Part shown: positions 46,796 through 57,771 of the stretch, one piece after another
Layout of the letters: the number at the start of each line of letters is the position of its first letter
Numbering within the stretch: the first letter of the stretch is position 1
NCBI RefSeq assembly: GCF_008085915.1
Contig: NZ_VSJK01000018.1
Coordinates: 34,519 to 98,518, forward strand
From: Oceaniovalibus sp. ACAM 378
Lineage (GTDB): Bacteria; Pseudomonadota; Alphaproteobacteria; Rhodobacterales; Rhodobacteraceae
Length of the DNA: 64,000 nucleotides
Reading direction: 5' to 3'
Translations under genes and position numbers: made by a program
The notes under the pieces: model-generated
What the model was told of the DNA's origin: nothing
The model's input: the letters and a program-made list of their open reading frames with translations, nothing else
Database searches by the model: none

Positions 46796-49700
46796 CTAAT
46801 AATTTGGCATTCGGCGAAGATCTCGCGTCATAGGAAACTCAGGATGAGCGCGTTCAACCTGAGGTTGCCAATTGCCGGCGGTATGCCCGTGCGGTTCGAA
46901 TCGGGACAGGCGGCGGGCCTCGGCTTCGTTGCCGTTCACCGGGAAGGTATCATAGCTGCGACCGCCCGGATGGGCGACGTGACAGATGCAGCCGCCGAGT
47001 GATTTTCCAGTCCAGGTGTCGAAGATATCGAAGGTCAGCGGCGCATCGACGGGCAGGACCGGATGCAGCGCCAGCGGTGGTTGCCACGCCTTGAACCGCA
47101 CCGCACCGACGCTTTGCCCGGCGATGCCCGTGGCGGTCATCGGAACCGGGCGGCGGTTGCAGGTCAGGATAAAACGCTCGGGGTCGGCGGCGGTCAGTTT
47201 GGCCTGCATGCGCTCTACCGAACTGTCGGTATAACGCACGGTGCCACCGATGGCGCCGGTTTCGCCAAGAACGTGCCAGGGTTCCAGCGCCTGGCGGATT
47301 TCCAGATGCACTCCTTCGTATTCAACCTGGCCGCAGAACGGGAAACGGAATTCGGCCTGCGCCTGAAACCAGTCCGGCGACAGGTCGAATCCGTGATCGG
47401 ACAGGTCGCGCAGCACGTCCAGGAAATCGGTCCAGATGAAATGCGGCAGCATGAACCGGTCGGCCAGAGTGGTGCCCCAGCGGGTCAGCGGGCCCTTGAT
47501 CGGATCTGCCCACATCCGCGCGATGATGGCGCGCAGCAACAGTTGTTGCGCCAGAGACATGCGCGGATCGGGTGGCATTTCAAAGCCGCGAAATTCGACA
47601 AGCCCCAGCCGCCCGGTGGGTCCGTCGGGCGAATACAGCTTGTCGATGCAGATTTCGGCGCGGTGGGTGTTGCCGGTGACATCGACCAGCAGATTGCGGA
47701 ACAACCGGTCCACCAGCCAGGGCGCAGGGGCTGTGCCTTGCCCGGGCAGCGGCACCTGCGCCAGCGCAATTTCAAGTTCATACAGCGCATCCTGCCGCGC
47801 CTCGTCCATCCGGGGCGCCTGAGACGTCGGTCCGACGAACATGCCCGAGAAAAGATAGGACAGCGATGGATGCCGGTTCCAGAACAGGATCAGCGAGGCA
47901 AGCAGATCAGGACGCCGCAGAAACGGGCTGTCGGCGGGAGTTGCACCGCCGACGACCACATGGTTGCCGCCGCCGGTCCCGGTGTGACGCCCGTCGATCA
48001 TGAATTTATCGGCGCCAAGGCGGCACTTGTGGGCCTCGTCGTATACTGCTTCGGTGGTGGCGACACATTCGTCCCAATTCGCGGCGGGATGGATGTTGAC
48101 CTCGACCACGCCGGGGTCTGGCGCGACGCGGATCACGTTCAGACGTGGATCGTCTGGCGGGCCATAGCCTTCGATATGAACCGCGACACCCCGTCGGGCC
48201 GCCGCTGCTTCGGCCGCCGCGACCAGTTCCAGATAATCCTCCAGCCGCTCGACCGGCGGCATGAAGACGCACAGCCGCCCGTCACGCGGTTCGACGGAAA
48301 CGGCGGTGCGGACCTCTCCCTCAAGCTCGCTGATCTTCTGTTCGACGCGGTCCTGATGCGGCTCGGACGCGGTGAACGATGCGCGGGCCTGTCGGGTTTC
48401 CGCGCGTTCCGCATCGCTGGGTGATCGCGCGGAAGAGGTATGATCAGGGAGCGGCGGGCGGCTATCGAACGGATCCTGCGGGATGACATGGGGATAGCGC
48501 GATTCAGGCACATGGGGCAGGGCGTTCAGCGGCAGCCGATAGCCGACCGGGCTGTCACCCGGCACGAGGAACAGGTGACCGCGCCGCGTCTTCCACTTTT
48601 CCGATTGCCAACCCGAAAAGGATTGCGCCTGCCATGGCTGGATTGGTGTCGGTTTCATCGACGGTTTCTGGACGGGCAGGACATATCCCGATGGTGTGGT
48701 CAGGCCACGGTCAAACACCCGCGCGATGCGCTGACGCTCTTCAGGGTCGCTCAGCATGGAATTGCCTGGTGTGACGTTGTCGGGCAGGTTGCTTTCCTTG
48801 AGGATCCAGGTGCCGGGGTCTTCGTAAGCCGCGGTGACGTTTTCACCGGGGACACCAAGGGTTTCGGCCATGTCGGCCAGCAGCGTCGCGGCCTCTTCGG
48901 GCGTCGCCGTTCCGGCTCCGTCCTCATCGGCGGTATCCGAACGCGGTTCGATCGCGATCAGGTCGGGGTTCTGCCAGATCGGTTTGCCATCGGTGCGCCA
49001 GTACAGCGAAAACGTCCAGCGCGGCAGGGTTTCACCGGGATACCATTTGCCCTGACCGTAGTGCAAAAAGCCTCCGGGCGCGAAACGCTCGCGCAGCCGG
49101 CGGATCAGATCGTCGGCGAACTGCCGTTTCGTCGGGCCAACGGCGCCGGTGTTCCATTCCTCGGCCTCGAAATCGTCGATGCTGACAAAGGTTGGTTCGC
49201 CGCCCATGGTCAGCCGGACGTCGCCGTCGGCCAGAGCGCGGTCGACCTTGGCCCCCAGCGCGTTCAGGTCGGCCCATGCCGCATCGGAGAACGGTTTGGT
49301 GATGCGCGGATGTTCGGCCACCCGGGTCACTGACATGTCGAAGTCAAATTCGACCTCGGCAAAACTGGCCACGCCGGAAATTGGCGCTGCATTGCGATAA
49401 TGCGGTGTGGCGGCCAGCGGAATATGCGATTCACCGGCCAAAAGCCCGCTGGTCGGGTCCAGCCCAATCCAGCCCGCGCCGGGCAGATAAACCTCGGCCC
49501 AGGCGTGCAGGTCGGTGAAATCCTTGTCGGTGCCCACCGGGCCGTCCAGCGCCACCAGATCGGGTTTCAACTGCACCAGATAGCCCGACACGAAACGCGC
49601 CGCCAACCCGAGATGGCGCAGGGCCTGGACCAACACCCACGACGTATCGCGGCACGACCCCTTGCCAGACTCAAATGTCTCCTCGGGGGTCTGCACGCCG

Positions 49701-50191
49701 GGCTCCATCCGGATGACATAGCCGATTTCATCAGCCAGACGGCGGTTCAGTGCGACGATGAAGTCATTCACATGGATCTTTTCGCGCGACACCCCGGCCA
49801 GAAATGCCGACAGATGCGGCCCTGCAGGTTCGGGCGTCATATAGATCGACAGATCGGGGCGAATTTCTTCGGGATATTCAAACGGCCAGAACTCGGCGCT
49901 GGCCTCGACGAAGAAATCGAACGGGTTATAGACCGACATGTCGGCGGTCACGTCGACTTCGATCTTCAACTCGCGCACCGGTTCGGGAAACACGAAGCGC
50001 GCCAGCCAGTTGCCATAGGGATCTTGCTGGTGGTTCACGAAATGCCCGCCCGGAGACACCTTGAGCGAGTGCGAGATCACCCGGGTGCGCGAATGGGGCG
50101 CGGGGCGCAGGCGGATCACCTGTGGCCCCAGAGTGACCGGGCGGTCGTATCGGTAATGGGTCAGGTGATAGATGCTGGCATGAATCGCCAT
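46796..50191 (-). CDS. Transglutaminase-like/DUF2126 protein
   Basis: An 1131-residue fusion. The N-terminal ~300 residues are a bacterial transglutaminase-like domain (N-terminal beta region, then C180 in GSCRDTSW, H229 in [13 protein letters not shown]245 in LDPTSG: a complete Cys-His-Asp triad). The rest is the large DUF2126 domain, including [12 protein letters not shown] and [12 protein letters not shown], seen in cytosolic systems with circularly permuted ATP-grasp and Alpha-E proteins. These cassettes are predicted to add or remove peptide tags, but their chemistry is unproven. No signal peptide. It lies downstream of a zinc metallopeptidase gene on the same strand, probably one transcript. 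Confidence 0.9.
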   Translation of the reverse strand: MAIHASIYHLTHYRYDRPVTLGPQVIRLRPAPHSRTRVISHSLKVSPGGHFVNHQQDPYGNWLARFVFPEPVRELKIEVDVTADMSVYNPFDFFVEASAEFWPFEYPEEIRPDLSIYMTPEPAGPHLSAFLAGVSREKIHVNDFIVALNRRLADEIGYVIRMEPGVQTPEETFESGKGSCRDTSWVLVQALRHLGLAARFVSGYLVQLKPDLVALDGPVGTDKDFTDLHAWAEVYLPGAGWIGLDPTSGLLAGESHIPLAATPHYRNAAPISGVASFAEVEFDFDMSVTRVAEHPRITKPFSDAAWADLNALGAKVDRALADGDVRLTMGGEPTFVSIDDFEAEEWNTGAVGPTKRQFADDLIRRLRERFAPGGFLHYGQGKWYPGETLPRWTFSLYWRTDGKPIWQNPDLIAIEPRSDTADEDGAGTATPEEAATLLADMAETLGVPGENVTAAYEDPGTWILKESNLPDNVTPGNSMLSDPEERQRIARVFDRGLTTPSGYVLPVQKPSMKPTPIQPWQAQSFSGWQSEKWKTRRGHLFLVPGDSPVGYRLPLNALPHVPESRYPHVIPQDPFDSRPPLPDHTSSARSPSDAERAETRQARASFTASEPHQDRVEQKISELEGEVRTAVSVEPRDGRLCVFMPPVERLEDYLELVAAAEAAAARRGVAVHIEGYGPPDDPRLNVIRVAPDPGVVEVNIHPAANWDECVATTEAVYDEAHKCRLGADKFMIDGRHTGTGGGNHVVVGGATPADSPFLRRPDLLASLILFWNRHPSLSYLFSGMFVGPTSQAPRMDEARQDALYELEIALAQVPLPGQGTAPAPWLVDRLFRNLLVDVTGNTHRAEICIDKLYSPDGPTGRLGLVEFRGFEMPPDPRMSLAQQLLLRAIIARMWADPIKGPLTRWGTTLADRFMLPHFIWTDFLDVLRDLSDHGFDLSPDWFQAQAEFRFPFCGQVEYEGVHLEIRQALEPWHVLGETGAIGGTVRYTDSSVERMQAKLTAADPERFILTCNRRPVPMTATGIAGQSVGAVRFKAWQPPLALHPVLPVDAPLTFDIFDTWTGKSLGGCICHVAHPGGRSYDTFPVNGNEAEARRLSRFEPHGHTAGNWQPQVERAHPEFPMTRDLRRMPNY

Positions 50192-50292
50192 GAATTACCC
50201 CTTGCTGCGCTGTGGCATTTGGTCTTGCGGATCGAGCGTGCAAGCCCGTGTCGTGCGCAGTATGGCACAGGCCTGCGGGCTATGGTCAACGC

Positions 50293-51291
50293 TCAGTTTG
50301 TTGTGGGCCCGTTTGTTGTGGACCGGTGGGGCGCGATCAGGTCCCGGATGAAATCAAGCTTGTCCATCACCGGCGCCGACAGGACAAAGGGATAAAGGTC
50401 AGGCTGCCCCAATGACCGGTTGATGGCGTTGACGGCAATCGACACAGGCACCCAGGCGTCGATCACGGATTGCGCATCGGGCGCGCCGTAAGGGTCGAAC
50501 CGCACGCCCGGCTGCCCCATGTCATAGGCCCAGGCGGTTTCCAGCCCGTCCACCATATGCGTCCAATGCGCCCAGGTTTCGGCGAAATCCTCCCACGGGT
50601 GGGCGGCGGCATAGGCGGTGATGTGGTTCTGCCGCCAGTCGGCGGGCGGGCCGTTCTCATAGTGACGTTTCAGAGCCTCGCCATAGTCCGCGCGTTCGTC
50701 GCCGAACAGGGCGCGAAACCGGTCCGTTTGGGCACTGTCACGCACCAGCCTGTCCCAATAGAAATGGCCAATCTCATGGCGCAGATGCCCGACCAGCGTG
50801 CGATAAGGTTCGCCCATGGCGGCGCGCCGCGCCTCACGCTCGGCATCGTCGCCTTCGGCAATGTTCAGCGTGATCAACCCATTGGCATGGCCGGTCAGGA
50901 CTGGTTTCGCGCTGCCGTCCTTGGCGATTTCGTCGGCCAGAAAATCGAACACGAGTGCGGGGGGCGCATCACCGACCGGGGTGGGCAGCCCCCAGCGGTG
51001 CAGCGAATAGAACAACTGCCGCTTGGCCAGTTCGATGGCGGCCCAGCGGGTGCGGTTCTCGTCGTTGCTCAGATCAGGAACGGTGCGGTTGTGACGACAA
51101 GCGGCGCAGAACAGCTCGCCATCCTCGACCAGCCAGTTGCACCCGGCGGGTTCAGCGTTGGCACAGGGGTGCACCGGCGTGACCATGTCAAAAGCAGAGG
51201 GCAGATAGCCCAAGGCGCTGCCGCAGACGACGCAGGCCGCGTTGTCAAAATGAACTTCGTTGCCACAGCTTGGGCAGGAAAAGCGTTTCAT
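50293..51291 (-). CDS. Putative zinc-binding metallopeptidase with N-terminal zinc ribbons
   Basis: A 332-residue cytoplasmic protein. Two zinc ribbons come first (CPSC...CVVC within 1-25 and CANA...CNW...CAAC at ~43-65). A peptidase-like domain with RHEIGHFYW follows (H172, E173, H176), a variant HExxH-type zinc site. The late block HPWEDFAETWAHW adds a conserved acidic/His region. It belongs to a family often encoded beside transglutaminase/DUF2126 genes, as here (about 100 bases upstream of one). The substrate is unknown. Confidence 0.85.
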   Translation of the reverse strand: MKRFSCPSCGNEVHFDNAACVVCGSALGYLPSAFDMVTPVHPCANAEPAGCNWLVEDGELFCAACRHNRTVPDLSNDENRTRWAAIELAKRQLFYSLHRWGLPTPVGDAPPALVFDFLADEIAKDGSAKPVLTGHANGLITLNIAEGDDAEREARRAAMGEPYRTLVGHLRHEIGHFYWDRLVRDSAQTDRFRALFGDERADYGEALKRHYENGPPADWRQNHITAYAAAHPWEDFAETWAHWTHMVDGLETAWAYDMGQPGVRFDPYGAPDAQSVIDAWVPVSIAVNAINRSLGQPDLYPFVLSAPVMDKLDFIRDLIAPHRSTTNGPTTN

Positions 51292-51421
51292 ATTCTGGAT
51301 CCCAAAATCGAGTCTGTATCAGATGGGGTTCGGCAGCGAGGCGCGCAAGCGCGCGGTGGAGGGTTGGATCGCAGGTGCAAGGCAAAGCCTTGGCACAGGG
51401 CTTGCATGACCCACCCGCGAT

Positions 51422-52531
51422 TCAGACTTCGGACGATGCGTCGGCGAGCGCACCGCTCAGATGCTCGGAGAGCAGCGCCATGTCCCACGACGTCCCACAG
51501 CCGATGCGGATGCACCTGTCCTGCGGCGCAACAAACGGCATGCGGACAAAGATGTCACGGTCGATCAGCCCCGCCAGAACCCGGCGGGCAAAGGCTCCGT
51601 CGCGGCCACAATCGACAGTGACGAAATTCGTCGCCGAGGGCAGGGGGGTAAGGCCATGGGCGCGGGCAATACCGGCAATGGTGTCGCGAGCGATGGCGAT
51701 GTCGGAAATGACACCGGCCAGCCACTCCTGATCTTGCAGGGCGGCCAAAGCGCCCGCCTGCGCGATCCGGGTCATGCCGAAATGGTTGCGGATCCGGTCG
51801 AAACTGGCGATCAGGTCGCGCGGCCCGATGGCATAGCCAACCCGTGCCCCCGCCATGCCGTAAACCTTTGAAAAAGTGCGCAGACGGATCACATTCGGGG
51901 TGTCGGGTGCGATGTCCGGGGCGGTCCCGGCCGGGGCACATTCGACATAGGCCTCGTCAAGCAGCAACAGGCAGGTATCGGGCAGGTTCGCCACCAGATC
52001 GGTAATCCGCTCCGCGTTGTGCCAGGTGCCCATGGGGTTGTCGGGGTTGGAGAGGTACAGCACCCGTGCATCGTGTTCGCGCACCATGGCGAGCAGCCCC
52101 GCAAGGTCTTCGTGATCGTCGCGGTAGGGCACCCTGTGCAGCGTGCCGCCATAGCCAGCGACATGATAATTGAAGGTCGGATAGGCGCCGTCGCTGGTGA
52201 CCACGTTCACCCCCGGCGCCACAGTCATCCGGCACAGATACCCAAGCAGCGTATCGATTCCTTCGCCGATCTGGATATGACCCGGATCGATTGCGTGGAG
52301 TGTGGCAAGCGCCTGCCGCAGGTCATAATTCTCGGGGTCAGGGTATTGCCAGACCTCGCCCGCCGCCCGTTGCATCGCGGCAAGGGCGAGGGGAGAGGGA
52401 CCAAACACGGATTCATTCGCGCCAATACGGGCGGCAAATCGGCGGCCACGCTGCCGCTCCTGCGCTTCAGGGCCGACGAAAGGGACCGTGGCCGGAAGGC
52501 TGGCCACATGGGGCGTCAGAAAAGCGGACAT
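51422..52531 (-). CDS. PLP-dependent aminotransferase (HisC-like, class I/II)
   Basis: A 369-residue fold-type I aminotransferase. The pyridoxal-phosphate lysine is K222 in TFSKVYG; YLSNPDNPMG (asparagine that contacts PLP) and LLDEAYVE are also typical. It resembles histidinol-phosphate aminotransferase, but no other his genes are nearby and many relatives act on aromatic or other amino acids, so the substrate is left open. Single gene; 3' element copy 3 of valS lies just upstream of its start. Confidence 0.87.
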   Translation of the reverse strand: MSAFLTPHVASLPATVPFVGPEAQERQRGRRFAARIGANESVFGPSPLALAAMQRAAGEVWQYPDPENYDLRQALATLHAIDPGHIQIGEGIDTLLGYLCRMTVAPGVNVVTSDGAYPTFNYHVAGYGGTLHRVPYRDDHEDLAGLLAMVREHDARVLYLSNPDNPMGTWHNAERITDLVANLPDTCLLLLDEAYVECAPAGTAPDIAPDTPNVIRLRTFSKVYGMAGARVGYAIGPRDLIASFDRIRNHFGMTRIAQAGALAALQDQEWLAGVISDIAIARDTIAGIARAHGLTPLPSATNFVTVDCGRDGAFARRVLAGLIDRDIFVRMPFVAPQDRCIRIGCGTSWDMALLSEHLSGALADASSEV

Positions 52532-52576
52532 GGCAGTGGCCCTTTTACATGGATGGCGCGGGTGGTGGGGGCGGAT

Positions 52577-52609
52577 GCCTCCGGCGGGAGTATTTGGACA
52601 AAGAAGAAA
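52577..52609 (-). repeat. 3'-end element, copy 3
   Basis: Read on the reverse strand: TTTCTTCTTTGTCCAAATA then CTCCCGCCGGAGGC, starting five bases after the valS stop. Nearly identical to copy 1. Confidence 0.7.
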
Positions 52610-52614
52610 CCGGG

Positions 52615-55600
52615 TTAGCCGATTTCCTGAAGGCGCGTCAGTGCGGTTTGCAGCCGGGTCTGCTCTTCGGCCCGGTTGGCAGCCTGAGCTTCGGTTTCCA
52701 CGATGACGTCGGGGGCGGCGTTTTCACGGAACTTCGGGTTTTTCAGGCGACCGTTCAGCCCTGCCAGCTCTTTGTCGACCTTGCCCAATGCTTTGACCAG
52801 CCGATCCTTTTCCGCTGAAACGTCGATGATATCGGCCAGAGGCAAGGCGAAGGTGCCACCTGCCACGGTGATCGTCGCGCTGCCCTTGGGGGCAGCGGCC
52901 GCATTGGCCAGACTGTTGATCCGGGCCAGTTTCAGGATCATCGGCGCGTTGTTCTGCCAGGCGGTTGCCCCGGCCGCGTCGAGATCAAGTTGCAGCAAAT
53001 CAATCTTGAGCGCGGCGGGAACGTTCATTTCACCGCGAACCGAACGGATCGATTCGATCAGCGAGATCACCCAGTTCATTTCCCTATCAGCGTTCTCATC
53101 GATCAATTCAGCGCCGTAGGTGGGCCAGTCGCCATGGATCAGCATTTTCTGCCGCTCGGCCAGTCCCCAGAGCTCTTCGGTGATGAAGGGCATGATCGGG
53201 TGCATCAGGATCAGGCATTGGTCCAGCACCCAGGCGAGGGTCTTGCGGGTCTCGGTTTTCTCTTCTGCGGTGCCGTCAAGCAGCAGGGGTTTGGACAGTT
53301 CGAGATACCAGTCACAGACCTTGCCCCAGACGAAGACATACAGCGCGTTGGCGGCATCGTTGAAACGATAGGATTCAAGGGCTGCGTCGACTTCGGCCCG
53401 GACCTTGGCGGTTTCTCCGACAATCCAACGGTTGACCGTCTTTTTCGCGTCGTCCTGACTCCGCGTGTGAACAGAACCGAAGGGCACTTCGTTCATTTCG
53501 GCAAAACGGAAAGCGTTCCACAGTTTGGTGCCGAAATTGCGGTTGCCCGCGATGCGCGAGGTCGACAGCTTTAGATCGCGGCCCATGGACGCCATGGAGG
53601 TGAGCGTGAAACGCACCGCATCGGCGCCGTATTCTTCGATCAGGTCAAGCGGATCAAGCACATTGCCGAGGGATTTCGACATCTTCTTGCCCTTCTCGTC
53701 GCGCACCAGCGCGTGGACGTAAACCGTTTCGAAAGGTTTCTGCCCCACGACTGCGTATTGCATCATCATCATCCGGGCGACCCAGAAAAAGATGATGTCG
53801 AAACCGGTGATCAGGACGGAGGTGGGAAAATACTTTTGCAACGCTTCGGTGTTTTCGGGCCAGCCGAGTGTGCCGATCGGCCAGAGGCCGGAGGAAAACC
53901 ATGTGTCAAGCACGTCTGGGTCACGCCACACCGGATAGGCCAGCTTTGTGGGGTCTTGGCTGACGTTGTATTCGGCCAGAGATGCGGCAAGCCGGTGCAC
54001 CGCCTCGTCCCGGTTGGCGACTTCGACCACCCGGGCGGCAAAGAGCGGGCTGGGCAGCGCGGCCAGATCGTCGCGGAACTTGTCGGCCACGGCTGCGATG
54101 TCGACCGCACAATGGTGGCGGCGGCCCGAGTGGATCAGATGGTCGCGGGTCAGCAGCGACAGCAGTTCGACCTCGTCGAGTGCGTTGTCCCCGTCGTCGT
54201 GGAAAGAGGAAGTGTGCAGATCCAGCCCGTACCAGACCGGAATCTGGTGCCCCCACCACAATTGACGGGAGATGCACCATGGCTCGATATTTTCGAGCCA
54301 GTTGAAGTAAACCTTGCGGTCCTGTTCAGGCAGGATTGTCACCTCGCCCGAACGGACGGCATCGATGGCGGGCTGGACGATCTTTGCGGTGTCCACAAAC
54401 CACTGGTCGGTGAGCATCGGCTCGATCACCACTTTCGAGCGGTCACCAAAGGGCTGCATGATCTTCTTGTTCTCGATCAGGGGCAGCCATTCATCGCCTT
54501 CGGGGGCGAAGCAGACCGCGCCATCGTCGTCGCGGGGTTCGACACGCACCATGACGGCCAGATCATCGGCGATGATCTGCGCGACGATCTGCTTTCGGGC
54601 CTCGAACCGGTCGAGGCCGCGCAGGTCGTCGGGAACGAGGTTGAGCGTGTCGACCTCGGCTCCGGTGAACGCCGCACCGCTGGCGATGTCCTGCGCCCGG
54701 GCGGCGCACTCGGCATAGGATGCACCATCGGCGCGCATGTGGGCGCGGGTGTCCATCAGGCGGTACATCGGGATGTTGCCGCGCTGGGCCACTGCATAGT
54801 CGTTGAAATCATGGGCCCCGGTGATCTTGACCGCGCCCGAGCCAAAGGTGGGGTCGGGATATTCATCGGTGATGATCGGGATCAGCCGGCGGTGTGCCTT
54901 TGGCCCCACGGGGATTTCGCACAACTGCCCGACGAGGGAGGCATAGCGTTCGTCCGAGGGGTGAACCGCCACCGCTCCGTCGCCCAGCATGGTTTCGGGC
55001 CGGGTGGTGGCGATTGCAATATAATCGCGGGTTTCGCGCCGGATTTCGTTCCCGTCGGCGTCTTTTTCGATGTATTCATAGGTTGCGCCATTCGCCAGCG
55101 GATATTTAAAGTGCCACATGTGGCCGTCGACTTCGGTGCTTTCCACCTCGAGATCAGAAATCGCGGTTTCGAAATGCGGATCCCAATTGACCAGACGTTT
55201 GCCGCGATAGATCAGCCCTTTTTCGTGCAGATCGACAAAAACCTTGATCACCGCGTCGTGGAAATTGCCTTCTTCCCCCTTGGGGGCACCCGGTGCGCCG
55301 GACATGGTAAATGCCTCGCGCGACCAGTCGCAGGAGGCGCCGAGGCTTTTCAACTGACCGATGATTGTGCCGCGCGACAGAATCTTTTGCTGCCAGACGC
55401 GCTTTACAAAGGCTTCCCGGCCCATTGTCTGCCGGTCAGGCTCGCCAGTTGCGGCCATGACACGTTCGGTCACCATCTGGGTGGCGATGCCTGCGTGATC
55501 GGTGCCCGGCTGCCACAGCGTGTCGAAGCCGCGCATGCGGTGCCAGCGGATCAGGATGTCCTGAAGTGTGTTGTTGAACGCATGTCCCATGTGCAACGAG

Positions 55601-55746
55601 CCGGTGACGTTCGGCGGCGGGATCATGATCGAGAAGGTTTCGGCGCGCGAGGCATTTGCGCCGGCGACGAAGCAGCCGGCCTTTTCCCAGGCGGCATAAA
55701 GCCGGTCTTCGGCCTGATTTGGCTGGAATGTCTTTTCCATCGGCAT
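52615..55746 (-). CDS. valS: Valyl-tRNA synthetase
   Basis: About 1043 residues, a class I synthetase charging tRNA-Val. The HIGH-type motif is HMGH (residues 52-55, after PPNVTGSL), the editing domain follows, and the KMSKS loop is [12 protein letters not shown]-terminal coiled-coil arm ([16 protein letters not shown]) matches ValS. ATG 55746 has GGGGA six bases upstream; the frame extends to 55830 without a better start. Somewhat longer than E. coli ValS (951) through alphaproteobacterial insertions. Confidence 0.97.
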   Translation of the reverse strand: MPMEKTFQPNQAEDRLYAAWEKAGCFVAGANASRAETFSIMIPPPNVTGSLHMGHAFNNTLQDILIRWHRMRGFDTLWQPGTDHAGIATQMVTERVMAATGEPDRQTMGREAFVKRVWQQKILSRGTIIGQLKSLGASCDWSREAFTMSGAPGAPKGEEGNFHDAVIKVFVDLHEKGLIYRGKRLVNWDPHFETAISDLEVESTEVDGHMWHFKYPLANGATYEYIEKDADGNEIRRETRDYIAIATTRPETMLGDGAVAVHPSDERYASLVGQLCEIPVGPKAHRRLIPIITDEYPDPTFGSGAVKITGAHDFNDYAVAQRGNIPMYRLMDTRAHMRADGASYAECAARAQDIASGAAFTGAEVDTLNLVPDDLRGLDRFEARKQIVAQIIADDLAVMVRVEPRDDDGAVCFAPEGDEWLPLIENKKIMQPFGDRSKVVIEPMLTDQWFVDTAKIVQPAIDAVRSGEVTILPEQDRKVYFNWLENIEPWCISRQLWWGHQIPVWYGLDLHTSSFHDDGDNALDEVELLSLLTRDHLIHSGRRHHCAVDIAAVADKFRDDLAALPSPLFAARVVEVANRDEAVHRLAASLAEYNVSQDPTKLAYPVWRDPDVLDTWFSSGLWPIGTLGWPENTEALQKYFPTSVLITGFDIIFFWVARMMMMQYAVVGQKPFETVYVHALVRDEKGKKMSKSLGNVLDPLDLIEEYGADAVRFTLTSMASMGRDLKLSTSRIAGNRNFGTKLWNAFRFAEMNEVPFGSVHTRSQDDAKKTVNRWIVGETAKVRAEVDAALESYRFNDAANALYVFVWGKVCDWYLELSKPLLLDGTAEEKTETRKTLAWVLDQCLILMHPIMPFITEELWGLAERQKMLIHGDWPTYGAELIDENADREMNWVISLIESIRSVRGEMNVPAALKIDLLQLDLDAAGATAWQNNAPMILKLARINSLANAAAAPKGSATITVAGGTFALPLADIIDVSAEKDRLVKALGKVDKELAGLNGRLKNPKFRENAAPDVIVETEAQAANRAEEQTRLQTALTRLQEIG

Positions 55747-55851
55747 CTGCTGTCCCCTTTTCGCGTTAATAATGAAATAGCGAAGCGGGACGGCAAGGGA
55801 AAGAGCGGTTCGCGGCGGGCGGACCTGCACGGTGAAGAATCAGCCGCGGAG

Positions 55852-56283
55852 TCAGGTCGGGCGGTCGACCTTTGTGGACAGATGGATCAGGCTTTCGGTG
55901 TCGCGCACACCGGGGATCGCCACGATCCGGTCCAGCGTCTGGTCCAGATCTTCGGTTGTCTCGGCGGCCAGTTGCAGGATCAGATCTATCCGTCCCGTGG
56001 TGCTGTGCACCGTCTCGATCTCGGTGATGTCACGCAGGCGCGCGATAACGGCGGCCACGGTGCGCGGTTCCAACTGCACAAGGACGGTGGCGCGCACCCG
56101 TTTCAGCGAAAGGGCACGGCCCAGTTTGACCGTGTATCCGGCGATCACTCCGGTGCTTTCCAGCCGTTCGATCCGCGCCTGAACGGTGGAACGCGCAACC
56201 TTGAATCGACGCGCAAGTTGCGATGTGGAGGTCGAGGAATTGCCCACAAGGGCGGCCAACAGGCGCTGATCGAGTTCGTCCAT
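55852..56283 (-). CDS. Lrp/AsnC-family transcriptional regulator
   Basis: A 143-residue regulator with an N-terminal AsnC helix-turn-helix (LARRFKVARSTVQARIERLE, cited in part) and a C-terminal RAM ligand-binding domain. It is divergent from an ornithine/lysine decarboxylase-like gene with 237 bases between them, so it probably controls that gene and itself in response to an amino acid. The stop is 105 bases from the valS start on the same strand. Confidence 0.9.
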   Translation of the reverse strand: MDELDQRLLAALVGNSSTSTSQLARRFKVARSTVQARIERLESTGVIAGYTVKLGRALSLKRVRATVLVQLEPRTVAAVIARLRDITEIETVHSTTGRIDLILQLAAETTEDLDQTLDRIVAIPGVRDTESLIHLSTKVDRPT

Positions 56284-56520
56284 GAGATTCCCATCAATTC
56301 GCCCGTCCGACCGCGCATATTAACGACGTTTCTGCACAGTTCAACTCTGTTCATCGGTAAAAGCAACCAGCATATGACGCCACAGAACTCAGGAGTTAAG
56401 GGCGCGCGTTTCGTACCTGACCTGGTGTGGTGAACCTTTGCAGGCACCTCCCAACTGACGGGTCAAAATGATCCGAAGGGCAAGAGAAACGCGGCTCCAA
56501 ATGCTTGAGGAGACAGGACC
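56284..56520 (+). promoter_or_regulatory. Long leader of the ornithine decarboxylase gene
   Basis: The 237 bases between the Lrp gene and the decarboxylase hold both promoters and leave room for a structured 5' leader. In alphaproteobacteria, ornithine decarboxylase genes often carry the speF RNA motif (Rfam). I cannot confirm its consensus by eye. A GAGGAGA lies about 7 bases before the start codon. Confidence 0.35.
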
Positions 56521-57660
56521 ATGGGCCTTTCGAAAACCATCTTTTCAAATCCGACCGAATTTCTGACCCGCGAACAGCCGGACGATCCGGTGCTGTTCTT
56601 TGCGCCGATGGTTCTTCAGGCGACGGCGAAACGGTTTCTGACGGGTTTTCCAGGGCTTGTGACCTATGCGGTGAAATCCAACCCCGACGAGATGGTGGTG
56701 GCCAATCTGGCCGCTGCCGGTATCCGGGGATATGACGTCGCCTCGATCTTTGAAATCGACCTGATCCGCCGCATCGCGCCCGGGGCTGCCATGCATTACA
56801 ACAACCCCGTCCGGTCGCGCAGCGAAATTGCCCGCGCCGTCGAGTTGGGCGTGACATCGTTCAGCGTCGACAGCCATTCTGAACTGACCAAACTGCACGA
56901 GATCGTTCCTGCCGGGGCCGAAATCGCCGTGCGGTTCAAGCTGCCGGTGAACGGTGCGGCCTATAACTTTGGCGCCAAGTTCGGCGCGACCGCCGAAAAG
57001 GCGACGGAGTTGCTGAAGGCCGCGCAGGACATGGGTTTCGTCGCCTCGCTGACCTTCCATCCGGGCACGCAGTGTACCGATCCGATGGCTTGGGATGCCT
57101 ATATCCGCACGGCGGCGCGCATCGCGGATGACGCCGGTGTCCGGATATCGCGGCTGAACGTGGGCGGTGGTTTTCCGTCGCATCGTCTGAACGATGTGGC
57201 ACCCGAGCTTGAGACGATCTTTGCGCTGATCGACCGGGTGGCCGGTGAAGCCTTTGGCGAAGAACGCCCTGATCTGGTGTGCGAGCCGGGGCGCGGTCTG
57301 GTGGCCGAATCCTATTCCCTTTCGACTCAGGTGCGTGCGATTCGCGACGATGAGCATGTTTTCCTGAACGATGGAGTCTATGGTGGGCTGGCGGAACTGC
57401 CGCTGATCGGCATCATCGACCGCGTCGAAGTGCGTTCGCCCGAGGGCGAGCATCGCACCGGCGAAGGAACCGGACGCATCGTCTTTGGCCCGACCTGTGA
57501 CAGTGTCGACCGGCTGCCGGGTGAGCTGGTGCTGCCGGGGGATATGATCGAGGGCGATCATGTAATATTTCACGGGCTCGGCGCCTATTCCACCGCCACG
57601 GTGACCCGGTTCAACGGTTTTGGCAACTTCCAGATCGTCACCGTCATGGCGCTGCACTGA
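56521..57660 (+). CDS. Ornithine/lysine decarboxylase, fold type III
   Basis: A 379-residue PLP enzyme of the eukaryotic-type ODC/alanine-racemase fold. The PLP lysine is K52 in YAVKSNP, HPGTQC and GGGFP bind the cofactor phosphate, and GPTCDSVD supplies the catalytic cysteine C326 from the partner subunit. It decarboxylates L-ornithine to putrescine, and some bacterial relatives also use lysine. Conserved alphaproteobacterial arrangement with an Lrp regulator next to it. Gene symbol withheld because substrate range is uncertain. Confidence 0.92.
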   Translation: MGLSKTIFSNPTEFLTREQPDDPVLFFAPMVLQATAKRFLTGFPGLVTYAVKSNPDEMVVANLAAAGIRGYDVASIFEIDLIRRIAPGAAMHYNNPVRSRSEIARAVELGVTSFSVDSHSELTKLHEIVPAGAEIAVRFKLPVNGAAYNFGAKFGATAEKATELLKAAQDMGFVASLTFHPGTQCTDPMAWDAYIRTAARIADDAGVRISRLNVGGGFPSHRLNDVAPELETIFALIDRVAGEAFGEERPDLVCEPGRGLVAESYSLSTQVRAIRDDEHVFLNDGVYGGLAELPLIGIIDRVEVRSPEGEHRTGEGTGRIVFGPTCDSVDRLPGELVLPGDMIEGDHVIFHGLGAYSTATVTRFNGFGNFQIVTVMALH

Positions 57661-57771
57661 AGCCTGTCCGCGCGCGTGAAATGAAATCAGCGGCAGGCGG
57701 GGCTGGACATGGCCCCGGCTGCCGTTAGTGTCTGCGACGACAGAATAGCGCGACGATCGCAGGAGAACACC

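Noticed and set aside
46890..46905. GGTTCGAATC, like a tRNA T-arm
   Set aside because: It lies within the 3' end of the transglutaminase gene, and no acceptor stem or anticodon arm can be built around it.
53713..56433. A 906-codon open frame on the plus strand opposite valS
   Set aside because: It is the antisense of valS and its Lrp neighbour; high GC and codon bias keep that frame open. Its translation has no family motif and is rich in Arg/His/Asp as antisense frames are.
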